Below, piece after piece: positions 1-10,848 of a DNA stretch of 64,000 bases. Every line of letters begins with the position of its first letter. Position 1 is the first letter of the stretch. The stretch is from Lepus europaeus. Lineage: Eukaryota; Chordata; Mammalia; Lagomorpha; Leporidae. The stretch covers positions 98,395,388-98,459,387 of the forward strand of contig NC_084828.1 of NCBI RefSeq assembly GCF_033115175.1, in the 5' to 3' direction. Below the pieces are notes generated by a model. It saw nothing but the letters and a program-made list of their open reading frames with translations. It was not told the DNA's origin and ran no database searches. A program made the position numbers and the translations under genes.

Positions 1-27
1 ATAAATAAAATAAATCTTTAAAAAAAT
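1..27 (+). repeat. CSINE 3' tail, cut by window edge
   Basis: The first bases are the AAATAAATAAATCTTTAAAA-type tail that ends most plus-strand C-repeat SINEs in this window. The body lies outside the window. Confidence 0.55.
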
Positions 28-395
28 TAAATGCTACAAACATTTTAAATTCTTCTTAAGTACAATTTCATTCCTACTACAGGCTCTCAGTTGTTTTCTG
101 AGATGCTTGCCTGGCCTATCAGATACACTCTTCTCTTTAAACTTGGTTAGCATGCTTAGTACTACACTCGGTCTAATGTCTGAATTCTTTCTTTCATGAA
201 GACAAGAACCTGGGAGTGGTCATCTCCTGTAACATATTTGACAGAGCCAGCCAGGAGAGACCAAGAGCAGCAGTAAGTCCTGAGCAACTTTACCTGAGAA
301 ATACTTTATGTTTACAATCATCCCTGCATGCCTACAATGTGCCTTCCACATCTAAGAATTCATCAATGGAGGATAGAAAAAGATAAGATTTGAAT
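28..395. other. Unassigned non-coding DNA
   Basis: No open frame or repeat that I can name with confidence. Part of it (about 60-260) has the feel of a decayed LTR, with a T-rich stretch followed by AAGAACCTGGGAGTGGTCA, but I see no paired LTR, primer-binding site or internal region. Confidence 0.4.
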
Positions 396-1339
396 AAAAA
401 AATCCAGCATCCTTTCATGATAGAAACTCTGAATAAATTAGGTATAGAAGGAACATACCTTCACATAACAAAAGTCATTTATAAAACACCAACAGCTTAT
501 ATACTAAATAGGAAAAAGCTGGAGGTTTTCTAAGATCTGAAACAAGGCAATAACGTCCATTTTTACCACTTTTATTCAGCATAGTCATGGAAGTTCTAAT
601 CAGAGCAATTAGGCAAGAAATAGTGTATCCAGATCAGAAAGCAGGAAATCAAGTTGTTATTTACTTGCAGATAACACGATCTATCTATAGAAAACTCTGC
701 AGAATCCACCAAAAAATCTACTAGAATAAATGAATTCAGCAAAGTGGTAGAATATAAAAATCAGTAGCTACACAAATTAGCAAATTATCTGAAATAGAAG
801 TCAAGAAAATAATCCCATTTCCAATAGTTACAAAACATAAATACTTGGAAATAAATTTAACCAAAGATTTCTACAACAAAAACTATAAAATATTGATGAA
901 AGAACTTGAAGAGGGCACAAAGAAATTGAAAAACATCTATAATTATGGATTACAAGAATCAATATTGGTAAAGCGTCCATATGACCTAAAGTAACCCCCA
1001 GATTCAATGCAATCCTTATCAAAATATCAATGACACAGAACTAGAAAATAGAACTGGAAAAAACTAGACAGAACTAGAAAAAATGAATTCCCAAATAGCC
1101 AAAATGATCTTGAGCAGTAAAGACAAAGCAGGAGGCATTATATTACCTGACTACAAAATATACTGCAAAGCTAAAGTAATTAAAACAGCATGACACTGGC
1201 ATAAAAACAAGTACATAGGCCAATGGACAGAATAGAAACTCTAGAAGCAAACCCATGCAGCTATAGCCAACTGATCTTCAACAAAGGTGCTAAGAGCATG
1301 TATTGGAGAAAAAGATAGTCTTTTAAAAATGGTGCTGGG
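396..1339 (+). mobile_element. Old L1 ORF2 fragment, part 1 of 3
   Basis: Heavily decayed L1 reverse-transcriptase region on the plus strand. The wording around 400-450 (CATCCTTTCATGATAGAAAC) and 840-900 parallels the ORF2 codons of the intact L1 at 28-32 kb, but frames are broken throughout. The element is interrupted by a SINE at 1340 and resumes at 1700. After a much larger nested insertion it resumes again at 8841. Confidence 0.85.
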
Positions 1340-1699
1340 GGCCGGTGCCATGGCTCACTTGGCTAATCCTCCACCTGCAGGGCCAGCACCCCGGGTTCTA
1401 GTCCTGGTTGGGGTGCTGGGCACTAGTCCTGGTTGCTCCTCTTCCAGTCTAGCTCTCTGCTGTGGCCCAAAGGGTGGGGGCAGCGGAGAATGGCCCAGGT
1501 GCTTGGGTCCCTGCACCTGCATGGGAGACCGGGAGGAAGCACCCAGCTCCAGTCTTCGAATCGGCGCAGCGCTGGCCGTAGCAGCCATTAGGGGAGTGAG
1601 CCAATGGAAGGAAGACCTTTCTCTCTGTCTCTCTCACTGTCTATAACCCTACCTGTCAAATAAAAAAAGTGCTTTTCATCTGATCAGTTTAAAAAAAAT
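1340..1699 (+). mobile_element. CSINE, GGCTAATCCTCCRCC type
   Basis: tRNA-derived lagomorph SINE of the second type in this window. It has the diagnostic GGCTAATCCTCC near the 5' end and a CT-rich 3' part ending in a CTGTC-AAA tail. It is flanked by a target-site duplication of about 19 bp (TTTTAAAAATGGTGCTGGG on the left, one extra A on the right) inside old L1 sequence. About 30 bp beyond the first A-run, with a TTTT, lies before the right duplication, probably part of the SINE transcript's unique 3' end. Confidence 0.9.
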
Positions 1700-2425
1700 T
1701 TTAAAAAATGGTGCTGGGAAAATCAGATATCCACTTACAGAAAAATGACACTAGACATTCTCCCCCCAATCTCTTACCATGTACAAATATCAATCAAAAA
1801 TAGAGTAAATAAAAATATAATGAATGAAACATAGGGTAACTGCTTCAGGATATTAGAATGTACAAGGATTTTTTTTAGCTATGACACCAAGAGCAGGGGC
1901 AACAAAAGCAAAAACAGAATAATGAGAGTCCATCAAACTAAAGCCTCTGCTCAGCAAAAGAAACAATCAACAAAGTGAAGAAACAACTTAAGGAATGGGT
2001 GGAAATATATTCAAACTATTTACCAAACAAATGTTTGGTAACCAGGATATTTAAGTAGTAAAATAACTTAAAAGCAGAAAAACAAATAATCCAATTTTAA
2101 AATGTGCAATAGATGTAAATAGACATTTTTGAAAAGAAGACATACAAATGGGCAACATGTACATGAGAAAATGCTCAACATCACTAAGCTTCAGGGAAAT
2201 GTAAATCAAAATCAAGTCGAGATATCACCTAACTCCAGTTAGATTGGCTATTATTGAAAAGGACAAAGATAACAAGTGTTGGTAAGGATATGGAGAAAAG
2301 GGAAGACTTACTGTTTTTGAGAATGTAAATTGGTACAAATATTGTGGAAAACAATATGGAAGTACCTCAAAAACCTAAAAAAAGAACTAATATATGATCC
2401 AGCACTCCCACTATTGGGCATACAA
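1700..2425 (+). mobile_element. Old L1 ORF2 3' region, part 2 of 3
   Basis: Continuation of the old L1 after the SINE, starting again at GGTGCTGGGAAAATCAGATA. It covers the C-terminal part of a dead ORF2 (degenerate versions of the segments before and after the cysteine motif). It stops in the middle of the motif equivalent to ATTGGGCATATACCCAAAGG, where a MITE has inserted. Confidence 0.85.
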
Positions 2426-2482
2426 GGGTACTTCAAAATTCAGGGAAAATGTACATTATGAAAAAAGTGCATAATTGTGGCA
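2426..2482 (+). mobile_element. Mariner-like MITE, left half
   Basis: Begins AAGGGTACTTCAAAA and continues in a pattern shared with copies near 18.94, 19.28 and 55.8 kb. The right half is found 6.2 kb downstream at 8723-8840, because a younger L1 inserted into it. The MITE sits at a TA in the old L1, as expected for Tc1/mariner insertion. Family name not assigned. Confidence 0.65.
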
Positions 2483-2484
2483 AT

Positions 2485-2944
2485 ACTCAGCTCAGTGACA
2501 CACAAAGAACAAATCCTAAAATGTGCCAGAGAAAAACGACAAATCACATTCAGGGGTAAGTTAATCAGACTCACCCCAGACTTCTCATCGCAAACACTAC
2601 GGGCAAGGAGACAATGGCATGATATATTTCAAGTTTTAAAAGACAAACAATGCCAACATAGAATACTATACCCTGCAAAGCTATCATTTATGAATGAAGG
2701 GGAAATAAAGATCTTCCAAAACAAACAGAAACTGAAAGAATTTGTATTCACGCGTCCAACCCTACAACACTTGCTCAAAGATGTGCTGCACACAGAAATA
2801 CAAAAACAAGAACTTCCCTACAAAAAAAGCAAATGTAGAGTAACCTACAAACAAAGTTCAAAATACATAAATAGCTCATTTAGGAAACATGAATGGGAAA
2901 AGACAGTACTTAACAGTAATCACACTGAATGTGAATGGTCTTAA
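2485..2944 (+). pseudogene. L1 ORF1p C-terminal fragment
   Basis: The frame matches residues from about 215 to the end of the intact ORF1p at 27,154. It covers the end of the RNA-recognition-motif domain and the C-terminal domain, including an ARRQWHDIF segment and the conserved YPAKLSF. The coiled coil and most of the RRM are missing through 5' truncation. The usual ORF1 stop has been lost, so the frame runs on to 2944 and overlaps the ORF2 start at 2889 by about 56 bp. No function is expected. Confidence 0.88.
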
Positions 2945-5900
2945 TTCTACTACCAAAAGACATAGACTAGCTGATTGGATTAAGAAAGAGAATCCATCTA
3001 TATGCTGCCTTCAGGAGACACACCTTATCAGCAAAGATGCACGCCGACTGAAAGTGAAAGGATGGAAAAAGATACTCCAAGCTAACAGAAATGAAAAAAG
3101 AGCTGGTGTGGCCAACCTAATATCAGACAAAATAGACTTTAACATAAAAACTATTAAAAGAGACAGAGAAGGGCACCATATAATGATTAAAGGATCTATC
3201 CAACACGAAGACATTACTATTATAAATGTATACGCACTTAATTACAGGGCGCCTGGCTACCTGAAAGAATTACTAAAGGATTTAAAGGGAGATATAGATT
3301 CAAATACAATAGTAACAGGGGACTTCAACACCCCACTCTCACCAATGGACAGATCAACCAGACAGAAATTCCACAAGGAAATAACAGAGTTAATTGACAC
3401 TATAGACCAAATAGACCTAATAGATATCTCCAGAACCTTCTACCCCACAGCCACAGAGTTCACATATTTCTCCCCAGTACATGGAACGTTCTCTAGGATT
3501 GACCATATGCTAGGCCATAAAGGGAACCTCAACAAATTCAAAAAAATTGAAACTATACCATGCAGCTTCTCAGACCATAGTGCACTGAAACTCGAAACCA
3601 ACAACCCAAGAATCTCTACACCATATGCAAATATATGGAGAATGGACAACATGATCCTAAACGAACAGTGGGTCATCGAAGAAATTAAAAGAGAAATCAA
3701 ATTTCTAGAAACAAATGAAAATGGTAACACAACCTATCAAAACCTGTGGGACACAGCAAAAGCAGTGCCAAGAGGAAAGTTTATAGCAATTGGTGCCTAC
3801 ATCAAGAAACTGGGGCCGGCGCCGCGGCTCACTAGGCTAATCCTCCGCCTTGCGGTGCCAGCACACCGGGTTCTAGTCCCGGTCGGGGCACCGATCCTGT
3901 CCCGGTTGCCCCTCTTCCAGGCCAGCTCTCTGCTGTGGCCAGGGAGTGTAGTGGAGGATGGCCCAAGTGCTTGGGCCCTGCACCCCATGGGAGACCAGGA
4001 GAAGCACCTGGCTCCTGGCTTCGGATCAGTGCGGTGCGCCGGCTGCAGCACGCTACCGCAGCGGCCATTGGAGGGTGAACCAATGGCAAAAGGAAGACCT
4101 TTCTCTCTGTCTCTCTCTCACTGTCCACTCTGCCTGTCAAAAAAAAAAATGTAAAAAAGGAAGACCTTTCTCTCTCTGTCTCTCTCACTATCCACTCTGC
4201 CTGTCCAAAAAAAAAAAAAAAAAGAAAAGAAACTGGAAAGGAACCAAACAAATGAACTCTCCATGCACCTCAAGGATTTAGAAAAACAGCAGCAAATCAA
4301 GCCCAAGCCAGAAGGAGGAAAGAAATACTAAAGATCAGAGAAGAAATAAACAGAATTGAAACCAAAAAAACAATACAAAAGATCAACAAAACCAGGAGCT
4401 GGTTCTTTAAAAAAATAAACAAAATCGACATACCATTGGCCCAACTAACCAAAAAAAGGAGAGAGAAGACCCAAATCTATAAAATCAAAGATAGTAATGG
4501 AAATGTAACAACAGACACAACAGAAATAAAAAGAATCATCAGAAACCACTACAAAGAGATGTATGCTAACAAATTGGGGAACCTGGAAGAAATGGATAGA
4601 TTCCTGGACACATACAACCTTCCTAAACTGAGCCGTGAAGATATAGAAAATCTAAACAGACCCATAACCATGGAAGAAATTGAGTCAGTAATAAATGCAC
4701 TACCGAAAAAGAAGAGCCCAGGACTGGATGATTTCACCACCGAATTTTACTAGACATTTAGAGAACAACTAACCCCAGTTCTTCTCAAGTTATTCAAAAC
4801 AATTGAAAGGGAGGGAATCCTCCCAAATTCTTTCTACGAAGCCAATATCACCTTAATTCCTCAGCCCAGAAAAGACACAACAGAGAAAGAAAACTACAGA
4901 CCTATCTCCCTGATGAACATAGATGCAAAAATACTCAACAAAATTCTGGCAAACCAAATCAAACTGCACATCAGAAAGATCATTCACCCGGACCAAGTGG
5001 GATTTACCCCTGGTATGCAGGGATGGATCAATATTCGAAAGTCAATCAATGTAATACATCACATTAATAAATTGAGAAACAAAAATCATATGGTTATCTC
5101 AATAGATGCAGAGAAAGCATTTGACAAAATACAACACCCTTTCATGATGAAAACCCTAAGCAAATTGGGGTTAGAAGGAACATTCCTCAACACAATTAAG
5201 GCAGTCTATGATAAACCAATGGCCAGCATCATATTGAATGGGGAAAAGTTGGAGGCATTTCCATTGAAAACTGGCACCAGACAGGGATGCCCACTCTCAC
5301 CATTGTTATTCAATATAGTCCTAGAAGTGTTAGCCAGGGCCATCAGGCAAGAAAAAGAAATTAAAGGAATACAAATGGGAAAGGAGGAAGTTAAACTATC
5401 CCTATTTGCAGATGACATGATACTATATATAGGGGACCTGATAAACTCCTATAAGAGACTATTGGAACTCATAGAAGAGTTTGGTAAAGTAGCAGGATAC
5501 AAAGTCAATGCTCAGAAATCAACAGCCTTTGTATACACAGATAATGCCAGGGCCAATGAAGAACTTCTAAGATCAATCCCATTCATGATAGCCACAAAAA
5601 CAATCAAGTACCTTGGAATAAATTTAACCAAGGATGTCAAAGACCTCTATGATGAAAATTACAAAACACTAAAGAAAGAAATAGAAGACGACACAAAAAA
5701 ATGGAAAAACCTGCCATGCTCATGGATTGGAAGAATCAATATTATCAAAATGTCCATTCTCCCAAAAGCAATTTACAAGTTCAATGCAATACCAATCAAA
5801 ATACCAAAGTCATTCTTCAAAGACCTAGAAAAAACGATGCTGAAATTCATATGGAGAAATAGGAGACCGAGAATAGCTAAAGCAATCCTTTACAATAAAA

Positions 5901-7128
5901 ACAAGGCCGGAGGCATAACAATTCCAGACTTCAAGACATACTACAGGGCAATTATAATCAAAGCAGCCTGGTACTGGTACAAAAACAGATGGATAGACCA
6001 ATGGAACAGAATAGAAACACCGGAGATCAATTCAAACATCTATAACCAACTCATATTCGACAAAGGACCTAAAACCAACCCCTGGAACAAGGACAGCCTC
6101 TTCCACAAATGGTGCTGGGAAAACTGGATGTCCACATGTTGAAGTATGAAGCAAGACCCTTACCTTACACCTTATACAAAAATCCACTCAACATGGATCA
6201 AAGAACTAGAGATATGCCACGACACCATGAAACTAATTGAGAGCATAGGGGAAACCCTTCAAGATATTGGAACAGGCAAAAAATTCCTGGAGAAGACCCC
6301 AGAGGCACGGGTAATCAAAGGTAAAATAAACAAATGGGATTACCTCATATTGAAGAGTTTCTTTACAGCAAAGGAAACAGTCAGGAAAGTGAAGAGGCAA
6401 CCAACAGAATAGGAGACATTATTTGCAAACTACACAACAGATAAAGGATTAACAACTAGAATCTATAAAATGATCAAAAAACACCACAAAATCAAAACAA
6501 ACAACCCAATAAAAAATGGGCCAAGGACCTTAACAGACATTTTTCAAAAGAGGAAATCCAAATGGCCAACAGACACATGAAAAAATGCTCAGGATCCCTA
6601 GCCATCAGGGAAATGCAGATCAAAACCACAATGAGGTTTCACCTCACCCTGGTTAGATTGGCTTACATACAGAAATCAACCAACAACAGATGCTGGCGAG
6701 GATGTGGGGAAAAAGGGACACTAATACACTGTTGGTGGGAATGCAAACTGGTAAAGCCACTATGGAAGACAGTTTGGAGAGTCCTCAGAAACCTGAATAT
6801 AGCCCTACCACAGGACCCAGCCATCCCACTCCTTGGAATTTACCCAAATGGAATTAAAGGGGAGAAAAAAAGAGCCATTTGCACCTTGATATTTGTTGCA
6901 GCTCAATTCACAATAGCTAAGACACGGAATCAACCTAAATGTCCATCAACGGATGACTGGATAAAGAAACTATGGGATATGTACTCTATGGAACACTATA
7001 CAGCAGTAAAAAGCAATGAAATCCGGGCATTTACAACAAAATGGAGGAAGCTGGAAAACATGCTGAGTGAAATAAGCCAGTCCAAAAAGGACAAATATCA
7101 TATCTTCTCCCTGATCGATGGCAACTAA
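2889..7128 (+). pseudogene. L1 ORF2 (endonuclease/RT), disrupted
   Basis: Remnant of the L1 ORF2 endonuclease-reverse transcriptase. The N-terminal endonuclease (about residues 1-239) is uninterrupted and keeps N14 in TLNVNGLN, the catalytic E in [21 protein letters not shown] and SFSDH. The frame is then broken in several ways. A SINE inserts at 3814. A TAG at 4751-4753 lies just after TEFY, where the intact copy has Gln. A TGA near 6140 replaces Arg. A TAG near 6410 replaces Trp in PTEW. A one-base deletion near 6510 shifts the frame. FADD is still present in the RT segment 4913-6142. The last segment (6562-7128) keeps the CX3CX7HX4C motif. It cannot make a full ORF2p. Confidence 0.93.
3814..4226 (+). 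mobile_element. CSINE (GGCTAATCC type), tail duplicated
   Basis: Inserted into ORF2 of the younger L1 with a perfect 10-bp target-site duplication AAGAAACTGG at 3804-3813 and 4227-4236. The 3' end is unusual: the segment GGAAGACCTTTCTCTC through CTGCCTGTC plus A-run occurs twice, at about 4096-4150 and 4158-4226. Confidence 0.95.
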
Positions 7129-8340
7129 ACGAGCATCTAAGATGATACCCATTGAAGTGAAATGGACACTATGAGAGACAATGACAGGATCATCCCTTGT
7201 CTAGACTTGAGGAACAACTTACTATTTTATTCCTTTTAGTATTTTTGTTGTTGTTGTTGTTGCTCTGTTTGTTCTACATAAGACCACTAGTTGAACTCTG
7301 TAATCAATGCACAATCATTCTTAGACATTTAAAATTAACAGCAAAGTGATCTCTGTTAAACATAGAAGTGGGAATAAGAGAGGAAGGAGATATATAGGTT
7401 GGCACATGCTCACTTGGACTTACCTCCAATGGTGGAACTAGAAATGTGCCAGGGGATTTCAACTCAATCTTACCAAGGAGGCAGGTACCAATGCCAGCGC
7501 ACTTGGTAAAGTGATAAGTATAAATACACAACCAATCAAAAAGATAGGGTAACTGTTGAAGAGATTTCACAAATAAGACCAGTGTAAGCAAATAATGAAG
7601 GATAGAATTAAAAGGGAGAGAATGATCCTGCAGGGGAAGCAGGACACACAGCAGACTCATAGAATGGCAAATACCCAAAACAGCACTCCTGCCTCAGAAT
7701 CAACCCTTGGGACATTCGGATCTAGCTAAAAGGTCCATGAGAGCCTCACAGGAATGGAAAGCCATGACACGGTGGCAAAAAACAATCTAAATGAAAGACC
7801 CTGGTGAACAAGACCCCAGCAGAAGGAACAGGCCATCAAGGAGAGAGGCACCTTTCTCTGAAGGGAGGAAGGAACCTCCATTGTGATACGGCCTTGACTA
7901 AACAAGTTCAGAGTCGGTGAACTCAAGGGGCTTCCATAGCCTAGACAGCTCATAGCAAGAGTCTTGGGTGATTGCTGACGTCATAAATAAGAGTGCCAAT
8001 TGTTCAATCAAAAACGGGAGTCACTGGGTACATGCTCCCCACGTAGGATCTCTGTCCTTAATGTGTTTTACTATGAAACTTGAAAACACTACTAGTGGAA
8101 CAATACCCTATACCTTGTGCGGTTGTGTGAGTGCAGCCTGTTGAAATCCTTGCCTAGTATATACTAAGTTGATCTTCAGTATATGAAGGTAATTGAAAAT
8201 GAAACTCGATGAAGGGCAGGATGGGAGAGGGAGTGGGGGAGGGGAGGGCCACGGGAGGGAGGGAGGTTGGGGGGGGGAAGCCACAACAATACAAAAGTTG
8301 CACTTTGTAAATTCACATTTATGAAATAAAAAAAAAACTA
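7129..8340 (+). mobile_element. 3'UTR of the younger L1
   Basis: Non-coding end of the L1 at 2483. It contains a (TTG)n run at 7243-7263, a long stretch shared with all other L1 3' ends of the window, and a purine-rich G tract at about 8213-8280 (GGGAGAGGGAGTGGGGGAGG and following), then ATGAAATAAAAAAAAA as polyadenylation signal and tail. Confidence 0.9.
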
Positions 8341-8363
8341 TATAACAAAAAAAGAAAAAAAAG

Positions 8364-8722
8364 AACTTAATACTTTACCCTTTTAGTATTTTTTATGTTC
8401 TACTTAAAACTATTGGTTGAACTCTGTAATTAATACACAATTATTCTTAGGTGTTTAATTAATGCTATAACTAGTACTCAAATAGTATTTTACACTTTGT
8501 GTTTCTGTGTGGGTGCAAACTGTTGAAATCTTTACTTAATATATGCTAAATTGATCTTCTGTATATAAAGATAATTGAAAATTAATCTTGATATGAATGG
8601 AAGAGGAGAGGGGGTGGGAGAGGGGAGTGTTGTGGGTGGGAAGGAAGTTATGGGGGGGGAGCTATTGTAATCTATAAGCTGTACTTTGGAAATTTATGTT
8701 CATTAAATAAAATTTTTAAAAA
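8364..8722 (+). mobile_element. Short L1 3' end with internal deletion
   Basis: A second L1 3' end directly behind the A tail of the previous one. It begins in the segment equivalent to 32,115 of the full-length L1, then at about 8458-8470 jumps across roughly 0.75 kb of 3'UTR (GTGTTTAA joined to TTAATGCTATAAC) before continuing normally through the G-rich tract to ATTAAATAAAATTTTTAAAA. Confidence 0.85.
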
Positions 8723-8840
8723 AGTGTGTATAAAGAACGAAAAGAAAGAAGTATGCTTGGATTTCAAAACTTTTTGCACCAAAATAAGCTTATTTTGTAA
8801 TGTAACTTTTGACAGACTTCTTAGAGTAACCTTATATAAC
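8723..8840 (+). mobile_element. Mariner-like MITE, right half
   Basis: Contains the shared MITE core ACTTTTTGCACCAAAATAAG and ends GAGTAACCTTATA, the rough inverted complement of the left end at 2426. It resumes the element that was cut by the younger L1. Downstream the old L1 continues without loss at CCAAAGGAGATGAAATTAG. Confidence 0.65.
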
Positions 8841-9462
8841 CAAAGGAGATGAAATTAGTCTTTCAAAGAGACACCTGAACATCTATGTTTTTGTAGCACT
8901 ATTCATAATAGCCAAGAAATAGAAACAATGTGTCTATCAACTCATGAATGCATAAGGAAAATGTGATACATATACACAATGTAATACTATTTAGTGATAA
9001 AAAAAGGATCAAATCTTGTATCTTGCAATAATAGGGATAGAACTCTCATTATGTTAAAAGATAAGTACCACATGATCTCATACAGAGTCTAAGAAAAGTG
9101 CACTTCATAGAGGTTGAGAAAATGGTGGTTATCAGAGGCTAAGGAGAGAAGCCCCAACTGGAGGAGAGGGGAAAGATTAATTAATGGTAGTAAGTTACAG
9201 TAATACAGGAGAAAGAAGTTCTGGTGTTCTATTGCACAGTAGGGTGACTATAGGTAACAATAATGTATCGTGAATTTTTTTTAAAGAAATAAAGGATTTT
9301 GAATGTTTTCACAATAGAAAGATGATAGATGGCTGGGGAGATAGAAATGATTACCCTGATTTGAACTGTATATAAACTATATGTGTATTGAGACATCAAA
9401 TGGTGCCCCCAAAATATGTATAATTTTTATGTATTAGTTAAAACTAAATAAATACTTTAAAA
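8841..9462 (+). mobile_element. Old L1 3' end, part 3 of 3
   Basis: Picks up exactly where 2425 left off and covers the last ORF2 codons (CATAATAGCCAAGAAATAG, then the degenerate TGAAATAAGCCAG-like segment) and an AT-rich 3'UTR ending TAAATAAATACTTTAAAATC. Similar to the old L1 3' end at 35.8-36.4 kb. Confidence 0.85.
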
Positions 9463-9469
9463 TCAGGGA

Positions 9470-9738
9470 GAAAATTTCAAAAAAAATTTCATTTGTACAT
9501 GTAGACTTTTTGTTACCATTGTTCCCTAAACAACACAGTAAATAATTGTTTATATAGCACTCATGTTGTATTACATATTCTAAGTCATCTACAGATGATA
9601 TAAAATATAGAAGAGGATGTGAACAGGTTATATGCAAGTAGTATGCAATTTTTGATAAGGGGCTTGAACATTTGCAGATTGTGGTCACCGTAGCTGGTTC
9701 TGGAACCAATCATCAGTGAATACTGAGGGACAACTATA
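9470..9738 (-). mobile_element. MER2/Tigger-type DNA transposon remnant
   Basis: Matches the remembered MER2 consensus in reverse orientation: a segment around TTCCCTAAACAACACAGTA, then TAAGTCATCTACAGATGAT, then the terminal block GGAACCAATC...TACTGAGGGACAACTATA. This pogo-superfamily element has no coding capacity here. Another copy, split by an L1, lies at 51.7-53.8 kb. Confidence 0.75.
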
Positions 9739-10240
9739 TGTAATGTGTTCTCTTTTAAATATACATATGTATAATAAAGTTTGATTTATAAAGTAGGTAC
9801 AGTAAGAAATTAACAACAGTGACTGATAAGAACGTAGAACAACTATAACGAAACTAATAATAAATGTTATGTACATGTTATCTCTTTCTCTCAAAACATT
9901 TTATTGCATTATTACTTGCCCTTGTTCTTGTGGTGATGTGAGTCATAGAAGGCCTACAAGACAAAGCAAATAATGTGGATATCATGACATTGGGTTATGC
10001 TGCTTTTGACTTTCTGACAACATATCACAAGGAGGATGGCATGCTTCATTTTAGAGTGAGGCAGAACGAGATTTAATCACACTACTCAGAACAGTTACAA
10101 TTTAAAATGTATTTTAAATTGTTGAATTTAAAATTTAAATGAATTGTTTACTTCTGGAAAATTTCCACATATTACTTTTGTGTCCACGGCTGACTGCAGG
10201 TAACTGAAACCATGGAGAAGGGGGGAAAGGGACTTTATGT
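9739..10240. mobile_element. Probable second Tigger-type remnant
   Basis: AT-rich DNA abutting the MER2 end. It resembles Tigger-group internal sequence (TTATAAAGTAGGTACAGTAAG, later TCTGACAACATATCACAAGG) and ends with CTGCAGGTAACTGAAACCAT followed by a G-run, a motif I associate with Tigger 3' ends. Family not certain. Confidence 0.5.
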
Positions 10241-10320
10241 TTTAACTGAAACAGATTTCCTGTATATCATGCAATTACTGTTTTATTAAAACCAAACATG
10301 ATTCTGTTTAATACCAGGAT

Positions 10321-10848
10321 TTTTTTTGTTTTTTTTTTCCCCAAAGAAACCTTTTATTTAATGAGTACAAATTTCGTAAGTACAACTTTAGAAATATAGT
10401 GATTCTCTCCACCACACTCGCCCTCCCACCCCATCACCTCCTCCCTCTCCCATTCCCGTTCCATTCTCCATTAAGATTGATTTTCAACTAACTTTATACA
10501 CAGAAGAGCAACTCTATACCAAGTAAAGATTTCAACAATTTGCACACACACACACACACACAAAACCTGAGAATAAGTTTTACAGTTAATTCTCATAATA
10601 CAACTCATTGAGGATAGAAGTCCTGCATGGGAAGCTAGTGCACAGTGACTCCTGTTGGTGACTTCTGTTGTTAACAATTAGCACTCTTAACGTATGTTGT
10701 CAGTGATCACCCGGGGCTCTTGACATGAGCTTCCTAGGCTATGGAAGCCTTTTGAATCCACAATCTCCATCAATCTTCAGCCAAAACAATAAGCAAAGTG
10801 CAAGTTCTCTCCTCCCTTCAGAGAAAAGTACATCTTTCTTTGATAGTG
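10321..10848 (-). mobile_element. L1 3'UTR fragment, minus strand
   Basis: Starts with a poly-T run and the complement of an AATAAA-like end (CCTTTTATTTAATGAGTAC), then the C-rich complement of the L1 purine tract, a (CA)n run at 10,543-10,562, and the rest of the 3'UTR up to the block TCTCTCCTCCCTTCAGAGAA. More diverged than the other copies. A weak flanking repeat CCAGGA (10,314 and 10,849) may be the target-site duplication. It abuts the 3'UTR of the ZCCHC17 pseudogene in the same orientation. Confidence 0.85.

Larger units (their letters stand above)
2483..8340 (+). mobile_element. Younger L1, 5'-truncated, dead
   Basis: A 5.9-kb L1 copy that starts inside the C-terminal half of ORF1 and runs through ORF2 and a 1.2-kb 3'UTR to an A-rich tail near 8330. 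It is clearly of the same lineage as the full-length L1 at 26.4 kb, but diverged and carries a SINE insertion, stop codons and a frameshift. It is nested inside a MITE; an imperfect AAAAAAGTGNATA-like repeat at the two junctions may be its target-site duplication. Confidence 0.92.

Noticed and set aside
28..300. Possible endogenous retrovirus LTR
   Set aside because: Some LTR-like wording but no second LTR, no primer-binding site, no polypurine tract and no gag/pol/env similarity in the surroundings.
1287..1646. 119-codon frame and overlapping minus frames
   Set aside because: They lie in a GC-rich SINE. The same peptides recur at other CSINE copies in the window, so these are repeat shadows.
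6562..7128. Independent 188-codon gene with a zinc-knuckle-like motif
   Set aside because: It is the C-terminal end of the dead L1 ORF2, downstream of a frameshift; the CX3CX7HX4C motif is the L1 cysteine motif.
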